The position numbers and the translations under genes were made by a program. From NCBI RefSeq assembly GCF_000814025.1, contig NZ_JWLL01000005.1, positions 186,001 through 250,000 of the forward strand: 64,000 nt of DNA, given 5' to 3'. Position 1 is the stretch's first letter. Each line of letters opens with the position of its first letter. The stretch is from Tateyamaria sp. ANG-S1 (lineage in GTDB: Bacteria > Pseudomonadota > Alphaproteobacteria > Rhodobacterales > Rhodobacteraceae). Below are positions 9,615 through 17,808 of the stretch, piece by piece. The notes under the pieces are model-generated. The model was given only the letters and a program-made list of their open reading frames with translations. It was not told the DNA's origin and did no database searches.

Positions 9615-10715
9615 TTGGCCAACACTGCGACTGACCAGGCGTTCGTCGAATTCGAACGCGTGCAGAAAAGTTATGATGGCGAGATCCTCGTCGTCAAAGA
9701 TCTCAACCTCTCCATGCCCAAGGGCGAGTTTCTGACGATGCTCGGGCCGTCCGGGTCAGGCAAGACGACCTGCCTGATGATGCTGGCGGGGTTTGAGACA
9801 GCGACGCACGGCGAGATCAAGCTGGACGGTCGTCCGATCAACAATATCCCGCCACACAAGCGTGGCATTGGGATGGTGTTTCAGAACTACGCGCTATTTC
9901 CGCACATGACGGTGGCTGAAAACCTCAGTTTCCCGCTGGAAGTGCGCAAGATCGGCAAATCGGAGCGCGAGGAAAAGATCATGCGCGCCCTCGGCATGGT
10001 GCAGATGCAGGATTTCGCCGGGCGTCGGCCCGCGCAACTGTCCGGTGGGCAACAACAACGGATCGCACTGGCCCGCGCGCTGGTGTTTGAACCGGAACTG
10101 GTGCTGATGGACGAACCGCTGGGCGCGCTCGACAAGCAACTGCGCGAGACCCTGCAATTCGAGATCACGCGGCTGGCCCACGATCTGGGCATCACAACCG
10201 TTTACGTGACACACGACCAGACAGAAGCACTGACCATGTCCGACCGCGTGGCCGTATTTGACGATGGGCGGATCCAGCAACTGGCGCCGCCGGATCAGCT
10301 CTATGAAGAGCCGGAAAACAGCTTCGTTGCTCAGTTTATCGGTGAAAACAACACGCTGATGGGTAAGATCAGCAAGATCACCGGGGACCAGTGCGAAGTG
10401 ACTCTGGATGATGGCGAGATCATCGACGCCAAGCCCGTGAACGTCACCGAAGTGGGCCAGCGCACCCGCGTCTCCATCCGCCCCGAACGGGTCGAGATGA
10501 ACAAGGAACGGCTCAGCCCCGACGCCCACACGCTCAAGGCCGAGGTGCTGGAGTTCATTTATATGGGCGACATCTTCCGCACGCGCCTACGGGTCGCCGG
10601 AAACGACGATTTCGTCATCAAGACACGCAACGCGCCCGATCAGGTGCGCCTGACGCCGGGCACCCAGATCGACATAGGGTGGTTGCCACAGGATTGCCGG
10701 GCGCTTGACGCCTGA
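9615..10715 (+). CDS. Spermidine/putrescine ABC transporter ATPase, PotA-like
   Basis: This is the ATPase of a second polyamine-type importer, about 366 residues. Walker A is GPSGSGKTT, the signature is LSGGQQQRIALARAL, Walker B is ELVLMDEPLGALD, and VYVTHDQTEALTMSD carries the switch His. A C-terminal TOBE-type domain follows. The frame is open from a TTG at 9543, but the TTG at 9615 is 7 bases behind GGGGAG and gives a normal N-terminus. It heads the operon ATPase, binding protein, DUF1330, permease, permease. The substrate class is inferred from family and from the neighbouring putrescine genes. Confidence 0.87.
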   Translation: MANTATDQAFVEFERVQKSYDGEILVVKDLNLSMPKGEFLTMLGPSGSGKTTCLMMLAGFETATHGEIKLDGRPINNIPPHKRGIGMVFQNYALFPHMTVAENLSFPLEVRKIGKSEREEKIMRALGMVQMQDFAGRRPAQLSGGQQQRIALARALVFEPELVLMDEPLGALDKQLRETLQFEITRLAHDLGITTVYVTHDQTEALTMSDRVAVFDDGRIQQLAPPDQLYEEPENSFVAQFIGENNTLMGKISKITGDQCEVTLDDGEIIDAKPVNVTEVGQRTRVSIRPERVEMNKERLSPDAHTLKAEVLEFIYMGDIFRTRLRVAGNDDFVIKTRNAPDQVRLTPGTQIDIGWLPQDCRALDA

Positions 10716-10797
10716 GCATGGGGAAGAAGGTTTGGGCTGCGCCCGTGGTCCGACCTTCGCGACAATTCAAACGGGCGTTAACAATGGGAGTAAGTTC

Positions 10798-11907
10798 ATG
10801 AAACTCACCAAGACCCTACTTGCCACGACAGCACTGACGCTGGCCTCGGGCACGGCATTCGCGGACAGCCACATGGCCAGCGACATGACCCTGGTCAGCT
10901 GGGGCGGTGCCTACCAGAACAGCCAGCAAAAGGCCTATGTCGAGCCCTATCTGGAAATGAACCCCGGCGTCACCGCCGTTTGGGACGAAAGCTCGGCTGA
11001 GGCTGTGGCAAAACTGCGCGCCATGAACGAAGCGGGCAGCATCACGTGGGACGTCGTTGACGTGGTGGCCGCTGACGCGATCCGCCTGTGCGATGAAGGT
11101 CTGGCGCTGGAGATTGACCCGGACGAGGATCTGGCCGCGGCCCCCGATGGCACATCGGCGTCGGACGACTTCGGTGACCTGCTGGTTTCCGACTGCTTTA
11201 TCCCGCAGATCGTGTATTCGACCACCTTCGGCTACCGCACGGACCTGGTGGGCGACACTCCACCGACAGAAGTCTGCGCAGTCTTCGACACCGAGACCTA
11301 TCCCGGCAAGCGTTCGCTGGAAAAGCGCCCGATCAACAACATGGAATGGGCGCTGCTGTGTGACGGTGTGGCCAAGGACGATGTCTATGACGTGCTGGCG
11401 ACCGACGAAGGTCAGCAACAGGCGCTGGACAAGCTGGCCACCATCAAGGACGACGTGATCTGGTGGTCCGCCGGTGCCGACACGCCGCAACTGCTGGCCG
11501 ATGGCGAGGTCATCATGGGCTCGACCTATAACGGTCGCCTGTTCGCTGCCATTGAAGAGCAGGACCAGCCTATCGGCATGCTGTGGGACGCGCAGGTGTT
11601 CGACCTTGACGGTTGGATTATCCCCGCGGGTCTGAGCCCCGAGCGCGAAGCGCGTGCGCGTGACTTCATCAAGTTCGCGACCGACACACAGCGTCTGGCA
11701 GATCAGGCCAAGTACATTTCGTACGGTCCGGCCCGCGCATCGTCTGCGCCGCTGGTGGGTCAGCACGCAGATCTGGGCATCGACATGGCACCGCACATGC
11801 CGACTGATCCGGACAACGCCGCGAACACGTTCCTCTATAACTACGAGTTCTGGGCGGACTACCGCGACGACATCGACGCCAAGTTCCAGGCGTGGTTGGC
11901 GCAATAA
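10798..11907 (+). CDS. Extracellular polyamine-type solute-binding protein (PotD family)
   Basis: The start at 10798 follows GGGAG and opens a Sec signal peptide, MKLTKTLLATTALTLASGTAFA, with cleavage before DSHMAS. The mature part begins LVSWGGAYQNSQQKAYVEPY, typical of the PotD-like type 2 periplasmic binding fold (COG0687). Later blocks include NNMEWALLCDGVA and GSTYNGRLFAAIEEQ. Length is 369 residues. Unlike PotF in this window it lacks the VYNWSDYI start, so its ligand may be spermidine, another amine or something else. It is followed by stable RNA hairpins before the next gene. Confidence 0.85.
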   Translation: MKLTKTLLATTALTLASGTAFADSHMASDMTLVSWGGAYQNSQQKAYVEPYLEMNPGVTAVWDESSAEAVAKLRAMNEAGSITWDVVDVVAADAIRLCDEGLALEIDPDEDLAAAPDGTSASDDFGDLLVSDCFIPQIVYSTTFGYRTDLVGDTPPTEVCAVFDTETYPGKRSLEKRPINNMEWALLCDGVAKDDVYDVLATDEGQQQALDKLATIKDDVIWWSAGADTPQLLADGEVIMGSTYNGRLFAAIEEQDQPIGMLWDAQVFDLDGWIIPAGLSPEREARARDFIKFATDTQRLADQAKYISYGPARASSAPLVGQHADLGIDMAPHMPTDPDNAANTFLYNYEFWADYRDDIDAKFQAWLAQ

Positions 11908-11917
11908 GCCACGGTTT

Positions 11918-11977
11918 GGCGGACGACACGTCCGCCTTACTGCACACCAATCGTAAGGCGGGGGTGTCCCCCGCCTT
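11918..11977 (+). promoter_or_regulatory. Two strong intergenic RNA hairpins with an alternative pairing
   Basis: Hairpin 1 pairs GGCGGAC (11918-11924) with GTCCGCC (11930-11936). Hairpin 2 pairs AAGGCGGGGG (11955-11964) with CCCCCGCCTT (11968-11977); both stems are perfect. In addition CCGCCTTAC (11932-11940) is the exact complement of GTAAGGCGG (11953-11961), which would disrupt both hairpins. The element lies between the binding-protein gene and DUF1330, with no U-run. A role in mRNA stabilisation or processing, to keep the binding protein in excess, is plausible. Confidence 0.6.
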
Positions 11978-11997
11978 GCTCACCAAGGGGAACGACA

Positions 11998-12300
11998 ATG
12001 CCAAAAGGCTACATCATCGGCCACATCACCGTGAACGACCCGGAGGCTTACAAGGAGTACGTCGAAAAGGACACGCCGATCCTGCTGTCCCACGGCGCTG
12101 TGCCTTTGGTCCGCGGCGGCGACGCCCAGTCGATGGAAGGGCCGGAGTTTTCCCGCCATGTTGTCTTTGAATTCCCGACCTACGAGGCCGCCTTGGCAGC
12201 CTATAACGACCCCGAGTACCAAGAGGTCATGAAGATCCGCCACCGCACCGCGACCTCCATGATCGTTGTCGCGAAAGGGGCCGACCCATGGCCGAAGTGA
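11998..12300 (+). CDS. DUF1330 family protein
   Basis: This is a 100-residue protein with a single ferredoxin-like DUF1330 domain: GYIIGHITVNDPEAYKEYV at the start and FEFPTYEAALAAYNDPEYQ in the middle. AAGGGGAACG lies just before the ATG. No catalytic function is established for the family that can be read here. It is cytoplasmic, with no signal peptide. Its last 13 bases overlap the following permease gene, so it is an integral member of the transporter operon and may handle or sense the imported compound; that role is inference. Confidence 0.85.
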   Translation: MPKGYIIGHITVNDPEAYKEYVEKDTPILLSHGAVPLVRGGDAQSMEGPEFSRHVVFEFPTYEAALAAYNDPEYQEVMKIRHRTATSMIVVAKGADPWPK

Positions 12301-13925
12301 TGCAAGCAGCCGACGGCACCCCGCTGAAACGCAGCCTGGCCCGCGCCCTGCGCCGCCAGAAACTGCGCGCACTGGCCCTGATCGCGCCGCTCCTGCTTTT
12401 TGTGCTTATCACCTTCATCGTGCCCATTGCCTCGATGTTGTTCCGCTCGGTCGAGAATGACATTGTCGCCAACACGCTTCCCTACACGGTCGAGGCGCTG
12501 GCGGATTGGGATGCGACAGGCACCGACCTGCCGCCCGAGCAAGTGTACGAGGCAATGTTTTACGACATGTTCCTCGCCTCGGAAGCCAAGCGGCATACCA
12601 GGCTTGGCACCCGGCTGAATTACGAGACAACCGGCATGTCATCCCTGTTCCGCCAATCGGGGCGCAACATGGATGATATTGCTGATCTGTCCTACGAACC
12701 GCTCGAAGATCTGGATGACGCATGGGACGACGGCGAAACTTGGTACGCGCTGTTCAACACGCGCGGCGTGTCCGACGCCACGCTGCTGAACGACCAACGT
12801 ACGCGGGTTGCACGCCTGTCCGGCACAGCGGCGGATGCAGAGATCAACTTTGCGCCAGACGCAGAGGTGTCTGCGCTGCTCCCGCTGGCGGCACGCGAAT
12901 ACACGGCCTGGGCCGTTTTTGTCGCAACCCAGAACAATCGCGACCCCGCCGAACGTGATCCATGGGAATCGGTGGCCCCTGCCCTTGTCACCGATCTGCA
13001 GCGCGCTGATCTCTCTGGCTATGTTGGACCGGCCGCCGACATGTTGCGCGCGGCCCAGCAGGCCGACCTGCCTGTTCCCGATTTCGCGCAGGAATTCGGC
13101 GCCATGGACGAAGACTGGGCCTCGCTTGAGCCCTGGCAAACCATTCAGACGCATTCAGGCACGTATACGTCCGGCTATTTCTTGAACGCCATCGATGCCC
13201 AAAAGACACCGGAAGGTGTCGCCTGGCAGCCCGAAGAAAAGCAGATCCTTCTGACGCTTTTTGGTCGGACGATCTGGATGTCGCTGCTGATCACCTTTTC
13301 CTGTATCGCACTTGGCTACCCCATCGCGTGGCTGCTGGCGAACCTGCCGATGCGGCAAGCCAACGTGCTGCTGATCCTCGTCCTCTTGCCCTTCTGGACG
13401 TCACTGCTGGTGCGCACGTCGGCGTGGAAAGTCATGCTGCAGCAGCAGGGGGTGATCAACGATGTGCTGGTCTGGATCGGCCTTGTCGCAGATGACGGGC
13501 GGCTGATCATGATCAACAACCAGTTCGGCACCATTGTCGCCATGACGCATATCCTGCTGCCGTTCATGATCCTGCCGATGTATTCGGTGATGCAGACCAT
13601 TCCGCCCAGCTATTTACGCGCCGCGAAGTCGCTGGGCGCCACCAACTGGACCGCCTTCTGGCGCGTCTACTTCCCGCAATCGGTGCCGGGCATCGGCGCG
13701 GGCAGTATCCTCGTCTTCATACTGTCCATCGGCTACTACATCACACCCGAGATTGTGGGCGGCACCAAAGGCGTCTTCATCTCGAACCGGATCGCCTTCC
13801 ACATCTCATCATCGCTCAACTGGGGACTGGCGGCCGCGCTTGGAACCATCCTGCTGGCGGCGGTCCTGGTGCTCTATTGGGCCTATGACAAGATCGTGGG
13901 CATCGACAACGTGAAGCTGGGGTAA
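12288..13925 (+). CDS. Polyamine-type ABC permease (PotB-like) with a large inserted domain
   Basis: The 545 residues are nearly twice the usual 280-300 of PotB. A first membrane helix at about residues 27-52 (LRALALIAPLLLFVLITFIV) is followed by about 270 mostly acidic, soluble residues. The conserved permease core then begins near residue 321 (TLFGRTIWMSLLITFSC) and continues through several membrane segments. The EAA loop reads LRAAKSLGATNWTAFWRVYFP. The insertion would face the periplasm if topology is as in PotB. The frame is uninterrupted, so this is not a fusion caused by an error visible here. A second in-frame ATG at 12300 is an alternative start. Confidence 0.83.
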   Translation: MAEVMQAADGTPLKRSLARALRRQKLRALALIAPLLLFVLITFIVPIASMLFRSVENDIVANTLPYTVEALADWDATGTDLPPEQVYEAMFYDMFLASEAKRHTRLGTRLNYETTGMSSLFRQSGRNMDDIADLSYEPLEDLDDAWDDGETWYALFNTRGVSDATLLNDQRTRVARLSGTAADAEINFAPDAEVSALLPLAAREYTAWAVFVATQNNRDPAERDPWESVAPALVTDLQRADLSGYVGPAADMLRAAQQADLPVPDFAQEFGAMDEDWASLEPWQTIQTHSGTYTSGYFLNAIDAQKTPEGVAWQPEEKQILLTLFGRTIWMSLLITFSCIALGYPIAWLLANLPMRQANVLLILVLLPFWTSLLVRTSAWKVMLQQQGVINDVLVWIGLVADDGRLIMINNQFGTIVAMTHILLPFMILPMYSVMQTIPPSYLRAAKSLGATNWTAFWRVYFPQSVPGIGAGSILVFILSIGYYITPEIVGGTKGVFISNRIAFHISSSLNWGLAAALGTILLAAVLVLYWAYDKIVGIDNVKLG

Positions 13926-13931
13926 CAGACC

Positions 13932-14816
13932 ATGGGCCTTCCTCCATATGCCACGCTGGGACAGCGCATCTGGTACTACAGTTTCCGGGTGATCTGCGGG
14001 CTGATCTTCTTCTTCCTCGTGGCCCCGATCGTCGTAGTCATGCCGCTCAGCTTCAACGCACAGGACTTCTTCACCTTCACGCCAGAGATGCTGAGGCTCG
14101 ACCCTGAAGGCTATTCGCTGAAACACTACCGAGACTTCTTCACCAACCCGCAATGGCAACTGGCGCTGAAGAACTCGCTGATCATCGCGCCACTGGCGAC
14201 GATCATCTCGGTCACCCTCGGCACGCTTGCAGCCATCGGCCTGAGCCAAAGCCACGTGCCGTTCAAAGGGGCGATCATGGCGATCCTGATCTCGCCCATG
14301 ATCGTGCCCCTTATCATCTCTGCGACGGGCATGTTCTTTTTCTACGCCCAACTCGGCAATTGGATGGAGGGCACGCTTGGCCTCGACAAAGGGTTCGTAG
14401 GCTATGTCAAAGTCATCCTCGCGCACGCGGTGCTGGGGATCCCCTTCGTCATCATCACCGTCACCGCGACACTGGTGGGCTTTGACCGCTCACTGACACG
14501 TGCAGCCGCCAACATGGGTGCAGGGCCGGTCACAACCTTCTTCCGCGTGCAGATGCCTTTGATCCTGCCCGGCGTCATCTCCGGCGGCCTCTTCGCATTC
14601 ATCACGTCGTTTGACGAGGTGGTGGTGGTCCTCTTCGTCGGCTCCGCCAGCCAGAAAACGCTACCGTGGCAAATGTTCATCGGCCTGCGTGAACAGATCA
14701 GCCCAACGATCCTCGCGGTGGCTACAATCCTCGTTGTGATCTCCATCGCGCTGCTGACCACCGTAGAACTCCTCCGCCGTCGCAGCGAACGACTCAGGGG
14801 CATGTCACCCGGCTGA
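13932..14816 (+). CDS. Polyamine-type ABC permease (PotC-like)
   Basis: This is a 294-residue partner permease with the usual PotC layout. The N-terminal helix reads VICGLIFFFLVAPIVVVMPL, and there are about five further hydrophobic segments. The ATPase-docking loop is TRAAANMGAGPVTTFFRVQMP, at about residues 195-215. It starts 6 bases after the previous stop and is the last gene of the second transporter operon, before a GC-rich hairpin. Confidence 0.87.
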   Translation: MGLPPYATLGQRIWYYSFRVICGLIFFFLVAPIVVVMPLSFNAQDFFTFTPEMLRLDPEGYSLKHYRDFFTNPQWQLALKNSLIIAPLATIISVTLGTLAAIGLSQSHVPFKGAIMAILISPMIVPLIISATGMFFFYAQLGNWMEGTLGLDKGFVGYVKVILAHAVLGIPFVIITVTATLVGFDRSLTRAAANMGAGPVTTFFRVQMPLILPGVISGGLFAFITSFDEVVVVLFVGSASQKTLPWQMFIGLREQISPTILAVATILVVISIALLTTVELLRRRSERLRGMSPG

Positions 14817-14863
14817 CCCTTTCTTCTGGCTGAAAATAAATACCTCGGGGCAGTCCGCAGGAC

Positions 14864-14878
14864 GGGGGCAGAGCCCCC
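14864..14878. terminator. GC-rich hairpin between converging genes
   Basis: GGGGGC and GCCCCC pair with a 3-base loop in the gap between the PotC-like permease and the lytic transglycosylase, which converge here. There is no run of T on either side. It may serve as a bidirectional stop or simply be one of the GC-rich intergenic palindromes common in this group. Confidence 0.4.
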
Positions 14879-14909
14879 TAAACAATGTCGTCGCGCAGCG
14901 GCCTTCGGA

Positions 14910-16241
14910 TCAACGCAACCGTTTCAGCAATTGCAGTGACGCATAACCGTCAGCGGACAGCCCTCGCGACTGCTGAAACGCGCGTACCGCATCCAGGGTC
15001 TTGGGCCCAATCCGGCCGTCAATGCCCTGGGTGTTGAAGCCGGCAGCGGTCAATCGGCGCTGCATCTCCTTGCGCTCAGAGAAGGTCAGCGCGCGATCCC
15101 CGCGCGGCCAATCACCACGAAACGCCTGCCCACCACCGATCCGATCGCTCAGATGCCCGACACCGATCACGTAAGCATCTGCGGTATTGTACCGCTCGAT
15201 CACCGCAAAATTGTCAAAGATCATCAGCGCCACGCCCTGCCCCCCGGCGGGCAACAGGATGGAGGCTTCACCATGATCAGGCACCGGCGCGCCGTTCGTA
15301 CCGACAACACCCAAACGACCCCACTCCGCCGGGCTGCGCTTGGTTTTGCGGTTGGCCGAGGCGTAGTCGAAGTTGCCGGGCAACGTCACCTCAACGCCCC
15401 ACGGCTGCCCCTTGGTCCAGCCGAACTTGGCGAGGTAGGCCGCGGTGGACGCCAAAGCGTCCGTGGGATCATCTGACCAGATATCGCGCTTGCCATCGCC
15501 GGTAAAATCAACGGCGTAGTCCAAATAGGACGTCGGCATAAACTGCGTATGCCCCATCGCCCCGGCCCAGGACCCAGTCATGTTGCGGGGCTCCGTGTCA
15601 CCGCTTTGCAGAATGGTGAGGGCCGCAATCAACTGCGCCTCGAAAAACGCGCCTCGCCGCCCGTCATAGGCCAGCGTGGCCAGGCTGCGGATCACGTCGT
15701 TTCTGCCGCGCACCGCACCAAAGGCGCTTTCCAGCCCCCAAACCGCAACCACAACTTCCTTTTCAACGCCGTAGCGCGCTTCGATGGCGTCCAGCGTCCG
15801 CGCATGTTCACGCAGTGCAGCCTTGCCGTTGCGTATGCGGCTGTCAGATGCGGCACTGTCCAGATAGTCCCAGATCGTCTTGGTAAACTCGGACTGATTG
15901 CTGTCGCGCTTGATGACGTCCGGATCGTAGCGCACCCCGGCAAAGGCCCGGTCAAAGGTGGCACCGCTGATCCCCTGACCTTGCGCACGACCGCGAAAAC
16001 CCGCGATCCATTGCTGAAACCCGGTATCAGCCACCGAAAGCTCAGCCAAAGATGCTGGGCGCGCTTGTGGTCGTGCCACCGACGGCGTCGCAATCACAAC
16101 TGGATCTAATGTTTGCGCCCGGCTGACCGTATCGGCCACGGGTCGAATCTCTGGCCGGATCGAAGACGGCACAGGTTGTGCCAAAGCCGTGCCAAAGACG
16201 AAGATGGCGCTACCCGCGCCAAGGGTGACTGCCCACCGCAT
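14910..16241 (-). CDS. Lytic murein transglycosylase, MltB family, with peptidoglycan-binding domain
   Basis: This enzyme cleaves the glycan strand of peptidoglycan in the periplasm, forming anhydro ends. The N-terminus is a signal sequence (MRWAVTLGAGSAIFVFGTALA). The SLT_2 catalytic domain holds VVVAVWGLESAFGAVRG with the catalytic Glu, and AMGHTQFMPTSYLDYAVDFTGDG. The C-terminal ~60 residues are a PG_binding_1 domain (RLTAAGFNTQGIDGRIGPKT). The 443-residue length fits the alphaproteobacterial MltB-like proteins. No lipobox cysteine is visible, so it is probably soluble in the periplasm. Confidence 0.9.
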   Translation of the reverse strand: MRWAVTLGAGSAIFVFGTALAQPVPSSIRPEIRPVADTVSRAQTLDPVVIATPSVARPQARPASLAELSVADTGFQQWIAGFRGRAQGQGISGATFDRAFAGVRYDPDVIKRDSNQSEFTKTIWDYLDSAASDSRIRNGKAALREHARTLDAIEARYGVEKEVVVAVWGLESAFGAVRGRNDVIRSLATLAYDGRRGAFFEAQLIAALTILQSGDTEPRNMTGSWAGAMGHTQFMPTSYLDYAVDFTGDGKRDIWSDDPTDALASTAAYLAKFGWTKGQPWGVEVTLPGNFDYASANRKTKRSPAEWGRLGVVGTNGAPVPDHGEASILLPAGGQGVALMIFDNFAVIERYNTADAYVIGVGHLSDRIGGGQAFRGDWPRGDRALTFSERKEMQRRLTAAGFNTQGIDGRIGPKTLDAVRAFQQSRGLSADGYASLQLLKRLR

Positions 16242-16310
16242 GTTTTGCCTCTTTGTCGCTTGTTCTTCTTTGTTTCCAATGTAGCGACAATTGCGATTCC
16301 GGCAAAGGGA

Positions 16311-17030
16311 TCAGTCGAAATGGGCGCGGTCCTTTGCCACTTCGTGCACCTCCGCCCGGATACGGGCGAGGTGATCGCGCAAGAGCGACACGCGGTGCGG
16401 ACGAAAGCTCTGATCCGTCACGCGCAACTCATCCATACGGTCCAGCCGAAACACGCGGAAGTCTTCACGCAGGTGGCACCACGCCAGAAGCACGTTGGTG
16501 TTTTCCATGTAGACAATGCCCAAGGGCTTCACCGTCCGCTCAGTCTGATCACCCTTGGCGTCTTGGTAAGCGAAGTGCACACTCAGCTCGTCCCACGCCG
16601 CTTGCCGTAGCTTACCCACGTCAATGCGCGGCGGGTCGGGGCGCCAGTACCGGCGGGCATCAAGAACCGCGTGCTTCAGCCGATGCGCCTGCTTCGGAGG
16701 GACACGCGCCTGGATCTTGGCCAATGCCGACGTTGCCGCCTTGGCCAGCGCCGGGTCCGCGATCACAGCCACGTCGCGCAGGCCCAGCACCAACGCTTCC
16801 AACTCGTCATCCTCGAACCCGAGCGGGGGCAGCGACGCATCCTCGATCAGCGTAAATCCAAACCCGGCCTCGCCGTCGATCACGGCACCCAGCCCCCGCA
16901 GCTCATCAATGTCGCGGTAGATCGTGCGCAGCGACACATCCATTTCATGAGCCAGCGACTGCGCCGTAATCGGCGGCGTCAGCCGGCGTAGGGTTTGCAT
17001 CAATTGGAACAGGCGATGGGTTCGGGTCAT
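16311..17030 (-). CDS. WYL-domain transcriptional regulator (YafY/DeoR-like)
   Basis: This is a 239-residue cytoplasmic regulator. The N-terminal winged helix-turn-helix reads RLFQLMQTLRRLTPPITAQSLAHEMDVSLRTIYRDIDEL, spanning about residues 6-45. The C-terminal half is a WYL sensor domain (KPLGIVYMENTNVLLAWCHLREDFRVFRLDRM), in which the W/Y/L core is partly replaced. It is divergent from the GST gene with only 85 bases between the starts. Control of that gene and of itself is therefore likely, but this is inferred from position. Confidence 0.87.
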   Translation of the reverse strand: MTRTHRLFQLMQTLRRLTPPITAQSLAHEMDVSLRTIYRDIDELRGLGAVIDGEAGFGFTLIEDASLPPLGFEDDELEALVLGLRDVAVIADPALAKAATSALAKIQARVPPKQAHRLKHAVLDARRYWRPDPPRIDVGKLRQAAWDELSVHFAYQDAKGDQTERTVKPLGIVYMENTNVLLAWCHLREDFRVFRLDRMDELRVTDQSFRPHRVSLLRDHLARIRAEVHEVAKDRAHFD

Positions 17031-17115
17031 GTCTTACGTCATATCACATGTCCTGCCAGTTTCTGACAGCACGGCCCGGTATCACAACCCAAGATTATTC
17101 ACCGAGGAGAGAAAG

Positions 17116-17808
17116 ATGCTGACACTTGTGACTTACCCTCCTGCCTTTGGCCAACCCAGCGGCAGCCCGTTCTGCGTCAAGGCGCTGTACCTGTTGAACC
17201 TGTCGGGCCTGCCATGGCAGCGCAAGGATACGGCCGACCCACGCAGCTGGCCCAAGGGTAAACTGCCCGCCCTGTGGGTCGATGACGAGATCATCGGCGA
17301 CAGCGACAACATACGCGCCTGGCTCGAAGAGCGCGGCGCGCGTTTCGATGATGGGCTGAGCGATCTTGACCGGGCAACGTCGCGCGCGTTCATTCGCATG
17401 GCCGAAGAGCATATGTACTTCCACCTTGTCCTCGACCGTTGGGGTGACAAGGCCGTTTGGCCCATTGTCAGAGACACATATTTCGCGACGATCCCAGCCT
17501 TTCTGCGCAAGTTCATCTCCCGCGGCATTCGCCGTGTGCTGCTGCGCGGGATGGATGCGCAAGGGCTGGGCCGCTTGACCGCTGGTGAGCGGTTGGAGCG
17601 GATCGAACCGGATTTGAAAGCGATCACCGACCGTCTCTGGCATGGCCCGTTCCTGTTCGGCACCCAGCCCAGTGCTGCCGATGCCAGCGTCGCCGCAATG
17701 CTAGGCGCCATGGCATCAACGCCCGGGGGCACCGCCCTTTCGCGGCGGGTCAGCCAGGACGTGATGCTGGTCGATTACATGCGGCGGGTTGAGGCGGCGC
17801 TGGGTTAG
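17116..17808 (+). CDS. Glutathione S-transferase family protein, FAXC/metaxin-like
   Basis: The start at 17116 lies behind GAGGAGA and gives 230 residues; the open frame runs back to 17029 into the regulator's start and is not used. The N-terminal thioredoxin-like domain shows SPFCVKALYLLNLSGL and KGKLPALWVDDEIIGDSDNI. The C-terminal helical domain ends with the GPFLFGTQPSAADASVAAML block seen in FAXC-type GSTs. The substrate is unknown. The WYL regulator upstream faces it. Its TAG stop overlaps the TAA of the converging rnr gene within one TTAG. Confidence 0.82.
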   Translation: MLTLVTYPPAFGQPSGSPFCVKALYLLNLSGLPWQRKDTADPRSWPKGKLPALWVDDEIIGDSDNIRAWLEERGARFDDGLSDLDRATSRAFIRMAEEHMYFHLVLDRWGDKAVWPIVRDTYFATIPAFLRKFISRGIRRVLLRGMDAQGLGRLTAGERLERIEPDLKAITDRLWHGPFLFGTQPSAADASVAAMLGAMASTPGGTALSRRVSQDVMLVDYMRRVEAALG

